A stretch of DNA of 64,000 nt, taken from positions 10,912,001 through 10,976,000 of the forward strand of contig CAVNZM010000001.1 in NCBI GenBank assembly GCA_963693365.1, written 5' to 3'. Below the pieces are notes generated by a model. It worked only from the letters and a program-made list of their open reading frames with translations, was not told the origin of the DNA and searched no databases. The translations under genes were made by a program, and so were the position numbers. The stretch comes from Amoebidium appalachense (Eukaryota; Ichthyosporea). This document shows, in pieces, positions 49,501 to 62,707 of this stretch. Numbering within the stretch: position 1 is the stretch's first letter; every line of letters starts with the position of its first letter.

Positions 49501-50393
49501 CAAAATGCAGTCGTCGAAAAGAGTGCCTTGAATGTGGGGCGGTCTGCATGCATGGCAAAAGGCAGTACGTCTGTGTTGATTGTGGTGGGTATGCGAGCAC
49601 GGAAAGTTGAAGACAAAGTGCCCCACCTGTGGCCCCCGCTGCCCACACGGAGAGCATTACAGAAAGTGCCGCGAATGTCTTAGGGAGAGGAGGAGAATCT
49701 GTGAGCATGGCAAGTACCCTGCTTGTGGCGGCCGCGGTTTATGTGAACACGGAAAACATAAGGGGGGTTAAAGTTGCAGCATCTGTGGCCACGCTGCCGG
49801 CACAGGAAATTTAAACGCAATTGCTGCGAGTGTGAGGGGATAGCAATCTGCCAGCACGGCAAAGCTCGATATGACTGTGCTACCTGCTGTGGTAGCAGTG
49901 TATGTGAGCATGGGAGGACGAAAACGGACAGGTGCTAGATACGGGGCAGTGATTTCTGCCCCCGCAGGAAGGGCGGTATATGCGAACACCAAAACCCTAG
50001 GAGAAATTGTAGTCAATGTGACCCCCGCTGCGTGCACGGAGGGCGAAGACGCTATTGCAGGATTTGCGGTAAAGGACAGAAAGTGGAGAAATGTGTTCAC
50101 AATCGCCCCAAGAGGTATTGTGTCGATTGCGGGGGTTCGCAGATATGCCCGCATGGGGTCAGAAAGTACACGTGCTGGGAATGTGGGGGAAGCACTGCTT
50201 GCCCACATGGTAGGAAATCCAAGCAGACTTGTGGTGAATGTAACCCATGCCTACATGGAAAGGCAATGCGCAATTGTACCCGGTGTAATCTTTGCTCGCA
50301 CGTGACGGTACGCACAAGTACAGGTGTAAAGAGTGCAAGGAAGTACGGGCTGCCAGTAAAGAAGCACAGACGAGTGACTCTGCGGTGTAATTA
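49500..50393 (+). pseudogene. Broken Cys-His-Gly repeat protein
   Basis: At least a dozen tandem repeats of about 17-25 residues with the pattern C-x-H-G-(K/R)...C-x-x-C-G are spread over three frames. Examples: CMHGKRQYVCVDCGG, CEHGKLKTKCPTCG, CPHGEHYRKCREC, CQHGKARYDCATC, CVHGGRRRYCRICG, CPHGVRKYTCWECGG, CLHGKAMRNCTRC. Frameshifts near 49592, 49765 and 50300 and a stop near 49937 break the frame. Paired C-x-x-C and C-x-H suggest zinc binding. I recall similar ICEHGR...CKECGG repeat proteins in algae, oomycetes and giant viruses, with no established function. No intron is obvious. Confidence 0.75.
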
Positions 50394-51040
50394 GGTCTGT
50401 TCTGGATAATTCGGATTCGGACTTATGTTATTGTTTAGGTGCGTATTGATAGGACTTTGGCACAGTATTTTTTGCTGTGAATGTGAAAAGTGTATGGTGT
50501 CTGGGAGTCTAGCTATGGTACGTATCATCTTGTGAAATACAGTGCCTCGGACCCCTGTTTACTAGCTTGATTACTTATGTGTTGCAGTGTACACAAGATG
50601 AATACTTAATTAGTATATATTGCCATTGTCATTGTACTTAGCCTTCCGATTAATCTTGAGACATGGGCAGGTCTGTCCCCAGTCTTCTATTTTGCAGTGT
50701 ACATAGATGGGGCCTTAACAGGCCTTTGCTTCCGTAAGTGTTGAATGAACTAAGTTATTGTGCTTAAAGTTATTGATCTAACGCACCTGTTCGTGTGTGC
50801 GTTGCACGTGGATGGTATCGTTTTACAGTTCAGGGCTGTCTCCTGTGAGGGTCACGTATGGATCCACGGGTTACTGTGGTAGACAATAAAGTGGATTAGT
50901 ATGAGCCAGCTGAGTAAAAATTCCATGATAGACATGCCACATACTAAATCCACGAATGTACCTCGAGTACCCCGATTTCCATTGCAGTTAGGGTGTATGG
51001 CTCTTTTCCGCTGGCACCCCTGTCCCGTGCAAAGCATCCT

Positions 51041-51091
<51 letters not shown>

Positions 51092-51640
51092 TTCCCCCCC
51101 CCGGGGTGCGAACTCACACTTGTATATACCCTTTTACTTGCTTACCCGGTCCAGCGCACATAGTCACACACTCTCTCTGTCCTCCTCCCTCTTTAATAAC
51201 TATGTCATTCTCACATACACCCGTTACATTTAGACGCGAACACGTCCGCCGCACTCATAGCGCATATGCGTGCACACACACCCACACACATGCACTCACA
51301 TGCACGGATACACACCCAAACGTACAATCACAACCCTCGACAAGTACATGCATGCACATTTGTGGACATTCAATGGGTTTGTGTGTGCATTGCAACACAC
51401 GCACGCACGCACACACACACACACCACATACACACACACACAAACACACACACTCAAGTGATCACACAGAGAAATCTAGAGAGTGAGAGAGAAAGAAAGA
51501 GAGAGAGAGAGAGAGAGAGAGTGTGTGTGTGTGTGTGTGTGTGTTGGGTGTGAGTGAGTGTGTGTGTGTGTGTGATGCACAGGCGCGTACGCGCACACAC
51601 CACAGACACACCAACAGACCCCCGTCCCCCCCCCCCCCCC

Positions 51641-51672
<32 letters not shown>

Positions 51673-51726
51673 CAGGCCCAGGGACACACAAACACATACA
51701 TACATACACATAACTGATGATAACAT

Positions 51727-51779
<53 letters not shown>

Positions 51780-51803
51780 AGGAGAGAGAGAGAGAGAGAG
51801 AGA

Positions 51804-51849
<46 letters not shown>

Positions 51850-51960
51850 TATAAACACACCGTGATAGACACACACTCTATCCCTCTCCCTCTCTCTCAC
51901 TCACTCACTTACTCTCGCTCACCAACTCACGCACTCCCTCACAGACACTGCTTCAACACG

Positions 51961-52001
<41 letters not shown>

Positions 52002-52346
52002 ATACACACACACACACATTCTTTCTCACTATCTCTCTCTCTCTCGCTCTCTCTCTTTCTCTCTCTCTCGCTCTCTCTCTCTCTCACTCTCACTCTCTCT
52101 CCCTCTTCCCCTCTCTCCATCCCTCTCTCTCATTTTCCCACATACACCCACACACACACAGACACACACACACGTGTGTGCGCGCAGACACACACACACA
52201 CACACACCTTACATACATGTGCGCAAACTCGCGTATGCGCACTCACACACTTATACACATACAGGGACACACACGTCAGCACACACACGCAGAGAGAGAT
52301 GGGGGGGGGGGGGGGGGGGAGGGAGAGAGAAAGAGAGAGAGCGTGC

Positions 52347-52431
<85 letters not shown>

Positions 52432-52665
52432 ATTCACACCAGACATGCACCCACACACAGGCACAAAAACACATCGGATAACACAGACACGCACACACAA
52501 GAGTCCTCCCCCTCCCCCTCCCCCCCCCCCCCCCCAAAAAAAAAAAAATCCCCCTCCCCCCTCCTCCCCCCTTCCCGGCCCCCCATGCACACACATACGC
52601 ACACACTTACACACGTCATAACTGACATTCGCATACACACACACACACACCTACACGCACAAGCG

Positions 52666-52751
<86 letters not shown>

Positions 52752-52940
52752 GTACACCGTGACACACGGTGATACACACACAAATAGACCCCGGGGGGGG
52801 GGGGGGGGGGGGGATGAAGAAGGTGGCTACATATGCAGCCTCTAGCCGTGGCCTGCCGGCAATGCTAACCTAGGCATCCATAAATTTCGGAGCATGAGAC
52901 CTCCTCTCTGCTGGCAGGCTTCGTAACAGGTCCCCCCCCC

Positions 52941-52977
<37 letters not shown>

Positions 52978-52979
52978 GT
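50394..52979. other. Unique DNA then a large simple-repeat block
   Basis: 50394-51040 is unique sequence with no supported gene. 51041-52979 is simple repeats: C run 51041-51090, CA, (GA)n 51499-51520, (GT)n, C runs, (GA)n 51758-51805, (CA)n, (CT)n 52035-52110, (GA)n 52350-52429, C-to-A composite 52518-52548, (CA)n 52670-52749, G run 52794-52813 and C run 52931-52975. Confidence 0.7.
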
Positions 52980-53281
52980 CCCAACCACATAGGCAGAGTC
53001 AACTTGAATTATAGCAAAAGCAGAATATTCGTGCAAAAAGCAGGAATATTCTACCTTGAGCAGAATCATTCTTTTTTTTACCGGAAATGGGGGGTGCTTT
53101 TGGCAGAATCATTCCAGCACGATTCCACAAAGTGCAAAAGGATATTTCTGCTTTTAGCTGGATATTCTGCTTTTGCAGAAAAATACTGCTTTCACTAATT
53201 GATTTTGCCTTTAGCAGAACTATTCTGCTTTTTGCAGAATTATTCTGCTAGGTTCAAGTTGACTCTGCCGCTGTGGTTGGG
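52980..53281. mobile_element. Foldback/MITE-like element, 302 bp
   Basis: Inverted ends: CCCAACCACATAGGCAGAGT... (52980-53008) pairs with ...CTCTGCCGCTGTGGTTGGG (53253-53281), 27 of 29 positions matching. The interior holds many short GCAGAAT/ATTCTGC motifs in both orientations. No transposase. The target duplication is obscured by C-rich flanks. Confidence 0.75.
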
Positions 53282-53338
53282 CCCCCCTGGGCACCTCCTA
53301 CGACGAGGTTCTCGTTCTCTCTTAACTATCGCCATGTC

Positions 53339-53340
<2 letters not shown>

Positions 53341-53404
<64 letters not shown>

Positions 53405-53428
53405 CCCCCCCCCCCCTTCCCTTCCCCC

Positions 53429-53464
<36 letters not shown>

Positions 53465-53685
53465 CCCCACCCCCTCCTCCCCCGCCCCTTCTCCCACGGG
53501 CCTTTCTGCTCCTTAAATGCTTCATGCACCACCCCTTCGCCCCTCCCTTTCTCCGATGTGCTTCCTCTGGCCACCTTTAATGTTTTTCAGCCACAAGCAG
53601 TAAGGTTGAAACACAGGGTGGTTCCCCCCCACCCCCCCCCCCTCCGGGCCCCCCCACCCACCTCCATGGGGGGGGGGGGGGGGGG

Positions 53686-53780
<95 letters not shown>

Positions 53781-53815
53781 AGAGAGAGGGAGTGAGGGAG
53801 AGAGAGAAGAGAGAG
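53341..53815. repeat. (AT)n, C-rich, G-run and (GA)n arrays
   Basis: (AT)n 53343-53402, C-rich tract 53404-53475, G run 53668-53688 and (GA)n 53688-53775, with more GA-rich DNA to about 53818. Confidence 0.93.
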
Positions 53816-53984
53816 AGAGGTGCCGGGGGGAGGGGAGCACCGGGGGGGGGGGGGGGGGGGGGGGGAGGGGGAGGGGGGTGAGGGGGGGGTGAGGGGGAGT
53901 ATTGGTGAACGGGAAGGTGGGAGTAAAGGATACCGGAGACAGAGTGGGCAACGAGAGGCAAAAGTCTGGAGGGCGGGGTTACTG

Positions 53985-54935
53985 TGTGTGTGCTTTCGAA
54001 TTTCCTTTTACTGCACGGGGTATTGATTTCCGCAAGCTCCTCACGGCACGGATCGCTCGTGCGAAGGGTAAGCTTCACATCGTGTCCAATATGTTTCAAC
54101 GGGAGTCTGTGATCCATCCTGCGAACCTTCTTCTCTACTATAAAACTTTTTTACGGCCGACTTTCGAATATGGACTTCCGCTATTGGCCTGCGCCCCACC
54201 TCGCGAGGCGGCCGTGGCGCTGAAAGAGTTCGACGATTTTCAGGGTACTGCGCTGCGCACTTTGTTTCGTACTCGGTTTGTGCCTCCCTTAATCAGTATG
54301 TTTGGATTGTCGTCTGCTGTTTGTCGTATGGAGGAATTGTCTCTTCGTTTTTGTTTTCATTTAGTTAGGATACCTGATGGTCACCCTCTTTATGCTTTCT
54401 TTCCCCCCCTCCCTCCATCCCTCTTCCCCCCCGATTCACCAACGCCACTTCTGACTGTCCTCAGCCTACCCTCTTTCAACCTGATTCTTCCTCTCGCTAT
54501 CTCACTCCCTCTTTCTTTTCTCTTCCTGTTTTTTCTGCCTTTTCGCGTTATTACCATACGCAGTATAAGTTTCTTTCTCGTTCTGATAGAGAAATCAAAG
54601 GTAAGACTCAGTCGGCATGTGTTATGTTCCTTAGGCAACACCGTACTGATCATTATCGCTTTTTGGGAGCTTTGGCAGGATACATTTCTCCTGCTGTACG
54701 TATGGATACCACCCTAGTAGATAAGTCTGTATGGTGCTCTGATGTTGATATTGCCTGGGAAGTTGTGCAGTGGCGCTGTAATTCTTGTTTTCATCGCCGC
54801 TGGTGCCACTTTTGTGCTGAACGTTTTAATCGCAAGCATGTTGATAGGTGTGAGTTTTTATGTCGCGTTTTACCTCTTTCCCTACGGGTGTCTGCTACAC
54901 TAGCTGGCAATGTGAACATTTTAGTATTTATATGA
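53985..54935 (+). pseudogene. 3' end of a LINE (non-LTR retrotransposon) ORF2
   Basis: The frame reads PFTARGIDFRKLLTARIARA, LLLYYKTFLRPTFEYGLPLL and LKEFDDFQGTALRTLFRTRF, the post-RT 'thumb' pattern of LINE polymerases (LLYKTLIRPILTYG...LQRVQNRALR). After a frameshift in the C/T-rich stretch near 54400-54600 it resumes as MFLRQHRTDHYRFLGALAGY. It then shows a C-terminal zinc-knuckle-like CNSCFHRRWCHFCAERFNRK followed by HVDRC, and stops at 54935. There is no catalytic RT core: the copy is 5'-truncated, as is usual for LINE insertions. Confidence 0.8.
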
Positions 54936-55075
54936 TTTTCACACAGTGTTCAGGTATCTCAGTATGCACTTGTTACTGGATAACTCGTGAAGTTTTTATT
55001 GTCTTCTCAGTATGCCGTGCATACTTGCATATCTTTTCGTCGAATAAATCCAGTCAAAAGAAGAAAAAGAATTCC
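54936..55075 (+). repeat. LINE 3' tail
   Basis: 3' UTR ending TCGTGAAGTTTTTATTGTC, CTCAGTATGCCGTGCATAC, TCGAATAAATCCAGTC and an A/G-rich tail. A second, inverted copy of this tail is at 57401-57480. Confidence 0.8.
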
Positions 55076-55381
55076 CAACAAAATACTATGATTTGTAGAA
55101 ATTGGTTTCCTTGAATTTGGGCCCCCATGGGTGGGTCACGTTCTCGCCTAGACTCGCGCTGAGCGAAATATTTTTCAAACATGAGGCACTGAATGCGAGG
55201 CCAGTTAATAATTATAAATTCACATGGCAGCAAGCCACATGGCATTCAATTCATTCAATTGTACTGATGTGCAAAAGGGGCAGTATCAGAATGAAGTTTC
55301 AGAAGTATGAAACATAGTGGTACTACACCCGCCGTTATGGGCCCAGTTGGTGTGTGTCCCCGTGCGTCCGTTCGCGCGTGC

Positions 55382-55456
<75 letters not shown>

Positions 55457-56126
55457 TGTATGTGTGTGTGTGTGTGTTTGTGTGTTGATTTCGTGTGTGC
55501 GGTGCCACAGTGGTCGTGGTGGTGCGTGGGCCGGCAGGAAAGGGGGGGGGGGGGGGGGAGGAGGGGGGGAAGGGAGCAACTATCTTTTTCATGATCACCT
55601 TTTGTGTAGCAACACTCCTTTTATCTGAAGCTCGGATTGGCACGAGCCTGTATACCGGCAGTCGTATGGCCGGCCGGTTCCTGTTTTCACCCACATGTTT
55701 TGCATTCTTCTTTCCTTTATTTCTTTGTGTTGACCACCGTTTTTTAACGTCTGGTACAACGTTAACACAGGCGTCTTTGGGTGGGTACCGGTTCCAGTAA
55801 AGAAAGCGTGACTACACCAAACTGACCGTGCCCGGCCTTCCTTATATATTACTTCTATTATACATAGTGAAATATGGAAGAAGGTAAAGGGGTATAAAAA
55901 ATTGCAACTGTATGGCTACCTAATGCGTGCATATTTCGGTTGGCCATGTTACGGCCCATTTATGTGGCAACCATATCGTTTGACAACACGTGCCAAAATT
56001 GGAGCAAAGCTTAGAACAGGGGAGAACACGGGGGGTTAAAAATGCGAAACTTCGTACATGTGTTTAAATCACTGAATGCTGACATTATGTACAACCAGCC
56101 ATCTTACGTCAGTAGTAATCATATCA
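55076..56126. other. Intergenic DNA with a (GT)n array
   Basis: (GT)n at 55385-55489 with minor interruptions, G run 55542-55558, and otherwise unique sequence with no supported gene. It includes the 3' flank of the minus-strand SOD gene. Confidence 0.6.
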
Positions 56127-56849
56127 CTAATATTCTTTTGAAGCTGGATCAAACTTTGCACAAAAGGCCCTATCCCCAGTGTTTGCACAGTGAAACACAA
56201 TCGATGCCATTGTCTCCGTGCTCACAATCGGCCCAGCTACGTCCCTAAAACTCCTCCTGTCTCCCCAGTGGCCCTGATCGATAGTCCCAAACTTGCTTGA
56301 GTAATCCCCAACCTCGCATGCATATGGGTTCTTCTTGTAAACCTCGGGGGTGCATGTGTAAGCAAAATTCTCAATGGCGGTACGAACGGCGGGGCAGGCA
56401 GGGTTGCCAGATTTGGGTCCGCAGGCAAGAGTCGGGTCGACATGGTCGCCGGTAATGGGTGCCCCACACTCGGTGCTGCCAACGCCGGAGCTCGAGTCGC
56501 TCTTCCAGAACTGATGCACGTGCCATGCCAGTTTATTTATGCTGCAGTTTTTGGGGAGAAGAGATGCATCCACCTTGTTCAGATCCACAAAAACACGCAG
56601 GTCGCTGGCTACACCCCGGAGGGAGCAGACGTCAACAGAGGCTCTCACCCCGTTTTTGTCAACTATTGCACGAAGGCAACCCTCCTTTCTGTGCCCATGA
56701 TCACCACGGTATTGTCCTTTGTAGTGGCGCTGCCCATATCCACTCCGGCTCTCGTAGTCGTAATTATAAACACGTCTTGCCGAAGACGACGCTGCAAGAG
56801 CGAGAAGGACAAATGCAAGAAGGGCAAAGGCACGGCACTTCGAAAACAT
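56127..56849 (-). CDS. Secreted Cu/Zn superoxide dismutase-like protein
   Basis: 240 residues, single exon, ATG at 56847-56849. Residues 1-24 form a signal peptide (hydrophobic core LLAFVLLALAA, then SSSA), so it is secreted or surface-bound. A Tyr/Gly/Arg/His-rich stretch (28-53) precedes the SOD fold. AWHVHQF gives the H-V-H copper ligands (H110, H112), GDHVDP a third (H136), CEVGDYSSKFG the conserved VGD loop, and IVFH (H220) the expected fourth. The histidines that ligate zinc in ordinary Cu/Zn-SOD are not apparent between H136 and VGD; that stretch is Cys-rich instead. This fits copper-only, extracellular SOD-like proteins. The Cys pattern (CGAP, ACGP, PAC, YTC, ACEV) suggests several disulfides. 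Intact, with no frameshift. Confidence 0.82.
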   Translation of the reverse strand: MFSKCRAFALLAFVLLALAASSSARRVYNYDYESRSGYGQRHYKGQYRGDHGHRKEGCLRAIVDKNGVRASVDVCSLRGVASDLRVFVDLNKVDASLLPKNCSINKLAWHVHQFWKSDSSSGVGSTECGAPITGDHVDPTLACGPKSGNPACPAVRTAIENFAYTCTPEVYKKNPYACEVGDYSSKFGTIDQGHWGDRRSFRDVAGPIVSTETMASIVFHCANTGDRAFCAKFDPASKEY

Positions 56850-57046
56850 TCTCTTGGTGTCAAGGGCAGGAACCCGCTCCTATAGCTATGTTGTTGAATA
56901 AGTTGCTATTGAATTTACAAGAGCTAAAAAGCGCAGAGATATTCCGTATGCTAAGATATGCTCTTACGGCCCCAGGTGACAAATTGTAGGTGCCACAAGG
57001 GGAAAGGGCTGTGTATTTGCGTGTCCGGCTCTGGTCGTTTGAACCA

Positions 57047-57090
57047 CTTATATACTTTTTGACGATAAAATATTCGCCAAATGATTGGCT
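57047..57090 (-). promoter_or_regulatory. CCAAT and TATA boxes of the SOD-like gene
   Basis: On the minus strand AGCCAAT (57090-57084) is followed about 30 bp later by TATATAAG (57054-57047), about 200 bp upstream of the ATG. The same TATATAAG octamer with an upstream CCAAT occurs in the TRIM LTRs. Confidence 0.6.
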
Positions 57091-57310
57091 GCGCATCTTT
57101 CTAAACTTTTGTTGGTGTTTGCTTGTGAAAGATTCTTTTTTTTTTTGCCCCCTGAATTTTCGACACACTTTGTGTGGACAATAACTCTAACCAAGTGATA
57201 AACGTGGCAATATACTATGAATCTTTAAAACTATATATAATAAAAACGCTTCAACATTCTTATATTATGGCCAATGAAGCTTCTCAAACCAGAAGTTTGT
57301 GGAAAATGTA

Positions 57311-58090
57311 CTACTGAAAAATCATGTAGTACTTCTGCCTGAAGAAATCATTTGAGTGACTCGAAAATTCATTTGAGTGACTCGAAAATCTTTTTTTTCT
57401 TTTGACTGGATTTATTCGACGGAAAGATATGCAAGTATGCACGGCATACTGAGAAGACAATAAAAAAACAACTTCACGAGACAATAAAAAAACAACTTCA
57501 CGAGACAATAAAAAAACAACTTCACGAGACAATAAAAAAACAACTTCACGAAGACAATAAAAAAACAACTTCACGAAGACAATAAAAAAACAACTTCACG
57601 AGACAATAAAAAAACAACTTCACGAAGACAATAAAAAAACAACTTCACGAGAGACAATAAAAAAACAACTTCACGAAGACAATAAAAAAACAACTTCACG
57701 AAATAAAAAAATAACTTCACGAAATAAAAAAACAACTTTACGAAATAAAAAAACAACTTCACGAAATAAAAAAAACAACTTCACGAGAAAATCGTCTCTC
57801 GAGATATCTGGGATATCTCTTTTTCGTGTTCGAACATATGAGCACATCAATAAAGTCATTATAAAAAGGAGAAATTATTTGAGTGACTCGAAAATCGTCT
57901 CTCGAGATATCTGGGATATCTCTTTTTCGTGTCCTTCGAACATATGAGCACATCAATAAAGTCATTTTAAAAAAAGGAAAAATCATTTGAGTGTCTCGAA
58001 AATCGTCTCTCGAGATATCTGGGATATCTCTTTTTCGTGTCCTTCGAACATATGAGCACATCAATAAAGTCATCATAAGAAAAAAAGAAA
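57311..58090 (-). repeat. LINE tail copy with derived tandem arrays
   Basis: 57401-57480 is a minus-strand copy of the LINE 3' tail at 54983-55060. It runs into about 14 monomers of ACAATAAAAAAACAACTTCACGA (23-26 nt, then shorter 19-21 nt forms) to 57786. Three units of about 103-108 bp follow, each holding CTCTCGAGATATCTGGGATA, TTCGAACATATGAGCACATC and AATAAAGTCAT (starting near 57791, 57894 and 58002). Confidence 0.85.
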
Positions 58091-58660
58091 AACGATGTGA
58101 CCCAAGATGCAGTAGTATCGGGGGTTTTGGAGATCGTTAGGATTAGTATACACATTCATATGCGTTGCGTGATAGCCCACCAACCCGACAGAATCGACTT
58201 AGACTATCAGTACAATCAACCTGACTGGCCTGAGTCTGACACACCCAAAACCTTTCAGTAAATGTCAAAATGTATGTAGAGTTTCAAGATTGCAAGAAGG
58301 AAGTTTTTAGTTATTGAAAAATATTAATATTTCTGTAATACTCTTAAAAATAATAAGAAAAGGGAAAGAGCTTTGTAGTGTTGTCTTTGGATGTCCAACT
58401 CCTTCAAAACTGCCAGGCACCAACCAATCGTGTGGCCACTATAGTGCATCAAGTGTAGATGGCCGTCGGCAGTTGATCATCTGTTTTGCAATCTTGCCTT
58501 CGCTATCTACAAAATGGCCATAGATGGCTATCTGTGTCGCAGCCGTCAACGGATGATTACTACGTGACACTGATATCGCCTTCCTCGGGCAATTGTGTCA
58601 ACGGCGTGTGTGGTGGTGTGTGTACATGTGAAAGAAAGAGGGCACGTGTTATCATGAATG
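58091..58660. other. Unassigned DNA
   Basis: Unique sequence with no supported gene; ends where GT-rich repeats begin. Confidence 0.5.
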
Positions 58661-59724
<1,064 letters not shown>

Positions 59725-61600
59725 GTGTGTGCCCTTCCATCTCAATGGGTGCAAGGGACAGCTGGTTCGAAGAAGTCACCACCAGTCAAGGTTTAAGATG
59801 GGAGATCTAAATATGTGTTTTCAAGCAGATGAAGAATATCGATGCCGCCGCACTTTCCAAAAGGGTAGTTATGCCTCAGATGCCTGACGAGTGGCGATTC
59901 GGTGACGATCGAGCTCACATCATACGCGTATGAATCGCTCTCATGGTCACGTGACGACCTTGACCAAAAATAAATCGTTGCACTTCAAGGCTTCGGGGTG
60001 TATCTATGTATGGGTAAAGATACCGTAGCAGGCCGTGATGACAGTAAGAGCTAAAAATAGGTTGATCCGTGTTGGACTAATGGATTTACTCGGAAATCAC
60101 GCAGTTTAGTCGCCGCCAATGTCCTTGCCTTACGGCCGATGCCACTGCCTGGCTGTGCGCTTTTCTTGGAAATTACCGACGTAACTACACACTGAACGTT
60201 TTCTCTTGTATATTACTTTTAATACTATAGGCACTGAGAGGCAGGGAATACAAGGAATAGACAACTTGCGGGTATTTTCACGTGATAGCGTAACAGGAGC
60301 TTGTCTCATTCTGATTGGTCTAGATACAGGTTACGCAAAACCGATTTACTGGCGAAGTATACTTCTCGACGGCGCAAGATGATTCGACAAAATTGTGGAC
60401 CTTCATATGATGACCATGGCCACACCGCAAATGTAGAACAGGGAATGGTTACTATAAGCCTAAAAATATAATATAATAAAGCTTCGAAATAGTTTTGCTT
60501 AAATTGAAATACAAACTTTCTCTGAGAGCTTTGTAATACCGAAGAATAGTTATCCCGTTTCATTTGCTAAAAGTATTATCCGATAGTCAATAATAGACTA
60601 ATAGACTCCTACTCCGAATCGTTCTAATGGCTGCAAATCATGCATTACAGTGCCTGTCTTGGACATTGCTTAGCAAGCCTGGCAAAAGCACAGTGTACTG
60701 CATCTTTGTTTGCACAGTCAGGAACATTCGTATTCGGATCCGCTAGCGCACACTGACATAGTTTCGAATAAAGGTTTTGTGGGTAAAGGGCTTTAGGGCA
60801 ACTACAATTGTTCTTCTGTGTGTGGCTGAACCTTTAAAGCTTTGGTTTGTAGGGTGGTCTGCAACAAGCGTTTTGAGAGAGGTGATCATGTGCACACCAG
60901 AGCGATTTTTTTTCTTGTATGAAAGTGTGGTACAATTTTGAGTTCGACAAATATTACCACAAATCCAGTAATAATTGTTGTATCAATTGTAGTTGGGGTG
61001 CTTTCTAATACCTTCTTTCTACTTCTACGGTTGAACACGACAACGTGCACAAGAACAGGAAGTTGTTGGTGGCTGCGCAGCAAGCCGGTTCTTCTTCCAG
61101 TCTATCGTTCTTGCATCAACTTTCCCGGCAAGTTGGAAGCGGTTTTCTTAAAAATAGAAAATGGTAAGCAATTTGCCCCCTTTTCCCATTTCTTGGTGGG
61201 TGTAATAAAGTGTTAAAGGCTTGTTCGCGCTATTGTGTTTAAATTTTATACATACGGGAGGTTTTTGTCAAGGAGCTACGATATCGATGAGGTCTGCTTG
61301 TCTGGCTGGTGTGTGACTTTGCTGGAAAACGCAGTAAACCACACATGCCAACGAGGGGCGGTGCTTCCGCCGTTTTCCAAACTTTAGACCGTGTAAATCA
61401 TCTGCCTGTGTTCGAGCTCCCCTGATAGGGTTTTGAATTGTTGAAGTTCGATTCGTACGCACATCAAGATCGCACCACCTCGGTGTGCTGACCGGTTATC
61501 GCCTTAGATTTACGTTGGCCATTCTCTCAAGACTTTATGACTCGTTTCAATATGCATCTACCCATAGAATTTCTGTATCTTCCATGTGACCCTCCTGCCA
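59725..61600. other. Unassigned unique DNA
   Basis: 1.9 kb of mostly non-repetitive, AT-moderate sequence. The longest frames are short and show no family motif; several lack ATG starts. I see nothing I can name. Confidence 0.5.
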
Positions 61601-61606
61601 CCACCA

Positions 61607-61696
<90 letters not shown>

Positions 61697-62136
61697 ACAC
61701 ACCCACACACCCACACACCATTACCATCACCACCACCGCCATCACAATCATGACAAAAAAAAAAAGCAAAGAAAAAAAAAAACATGCACGCACACACATG
61801 ATCATCCCCATTACCACCACGAGCTTCACCTGTGCTCGTTCCCCCCACCTTGCACCAGCTATCCTCGGGCTTTTTTCTTTTTTTTCTTGAGTCCGTTGGG
61901 GGAAAGGAATAAACAATTACTACCATTGCATTCAAACCATTGGATTTATATAAGAAATTTGGTGAAGCTTTTTCGTACGTGAAGCTTCTTATTTTGTGTC
62001 CTTGGCCTCCCCTCTCCCGCCACACCCGCCCGCCCCACTTCACCCCCCTGCTCCCTCTCCCACCGCCTGTGGCCTGGGCATGCGTCTCCCTCTTCTTTCC
62101 ACCTCTAGGAGTGACCACTGGTAGGTGCTAACCCTC

Positions 62137-62213
<77 letters not shown>

Positions 62214-62245
62214 TCTCTCCCTCTCTCTCCCTCTCGCCCTTTCTC

Positions 62246-62287
<42 letters not shown>

Positions 62288-62553
62288 CTCGCTCTCTTTC
62301 TCTCTTTCTCTCTCTCTCTCTCTTCCCCTCTCTGCTTTCTCACTCTCCCCCCCTCTTCTCTTTTTTTCCCTCTCCCCTCTCTCTCCCACTATCTCTCTCC
62401 TCTCGCTCTCTTTCTCTCTCTCTCCTCCTCTCTGCTTTTTCACTCTTCCCCCCGCTTCTCTTTCTACTATCTCTCTGTCTCTTTCTTTTTCTCTCTCCCC
62501 CACCCTGGTTCTTTCTCTCTATCTCTCTCTCTTTCTCTCTCTACCCCCCCCCC

Positions 62554-62626
<73 letters not shown>

Positions 62627-62690
62627 GCCCTCCCTCCCTCCCTCCCTCCCTCTCTCCCTCTCTCTCTCCCTTCACACACACACACACGTA
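61601..62690. repeat. (CA)n and (CT)n arrays upstream of TIM14 exon
   Basis: (CA)n 61609-61694, then unique DNA to 62140, (CT)n-rich tract 62141-62630 with C run 62545-62563, (CCCT)n 62627-62650, and CA repeats leading to the acceptor at 62707. An unrecognised first TIM14 exon probably lies within or before this stretch. Confidence 0.85.
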
Positions 62691-62707
62691 AACAACTTCA
62701 CACACAG

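Noticed and set aside
60938-61216. 92-codon plus-strand ORF with hydrophobic stretch
   Set aside because: Begins at TTG rather than ATG, with no family motif or splice support.
61420-61475. Possible tRNA T-arm (GTTCGATTC) near 61447
   Set aside because: No matching A box, acceptor stem or cloverleaf could be built around it on either strand.
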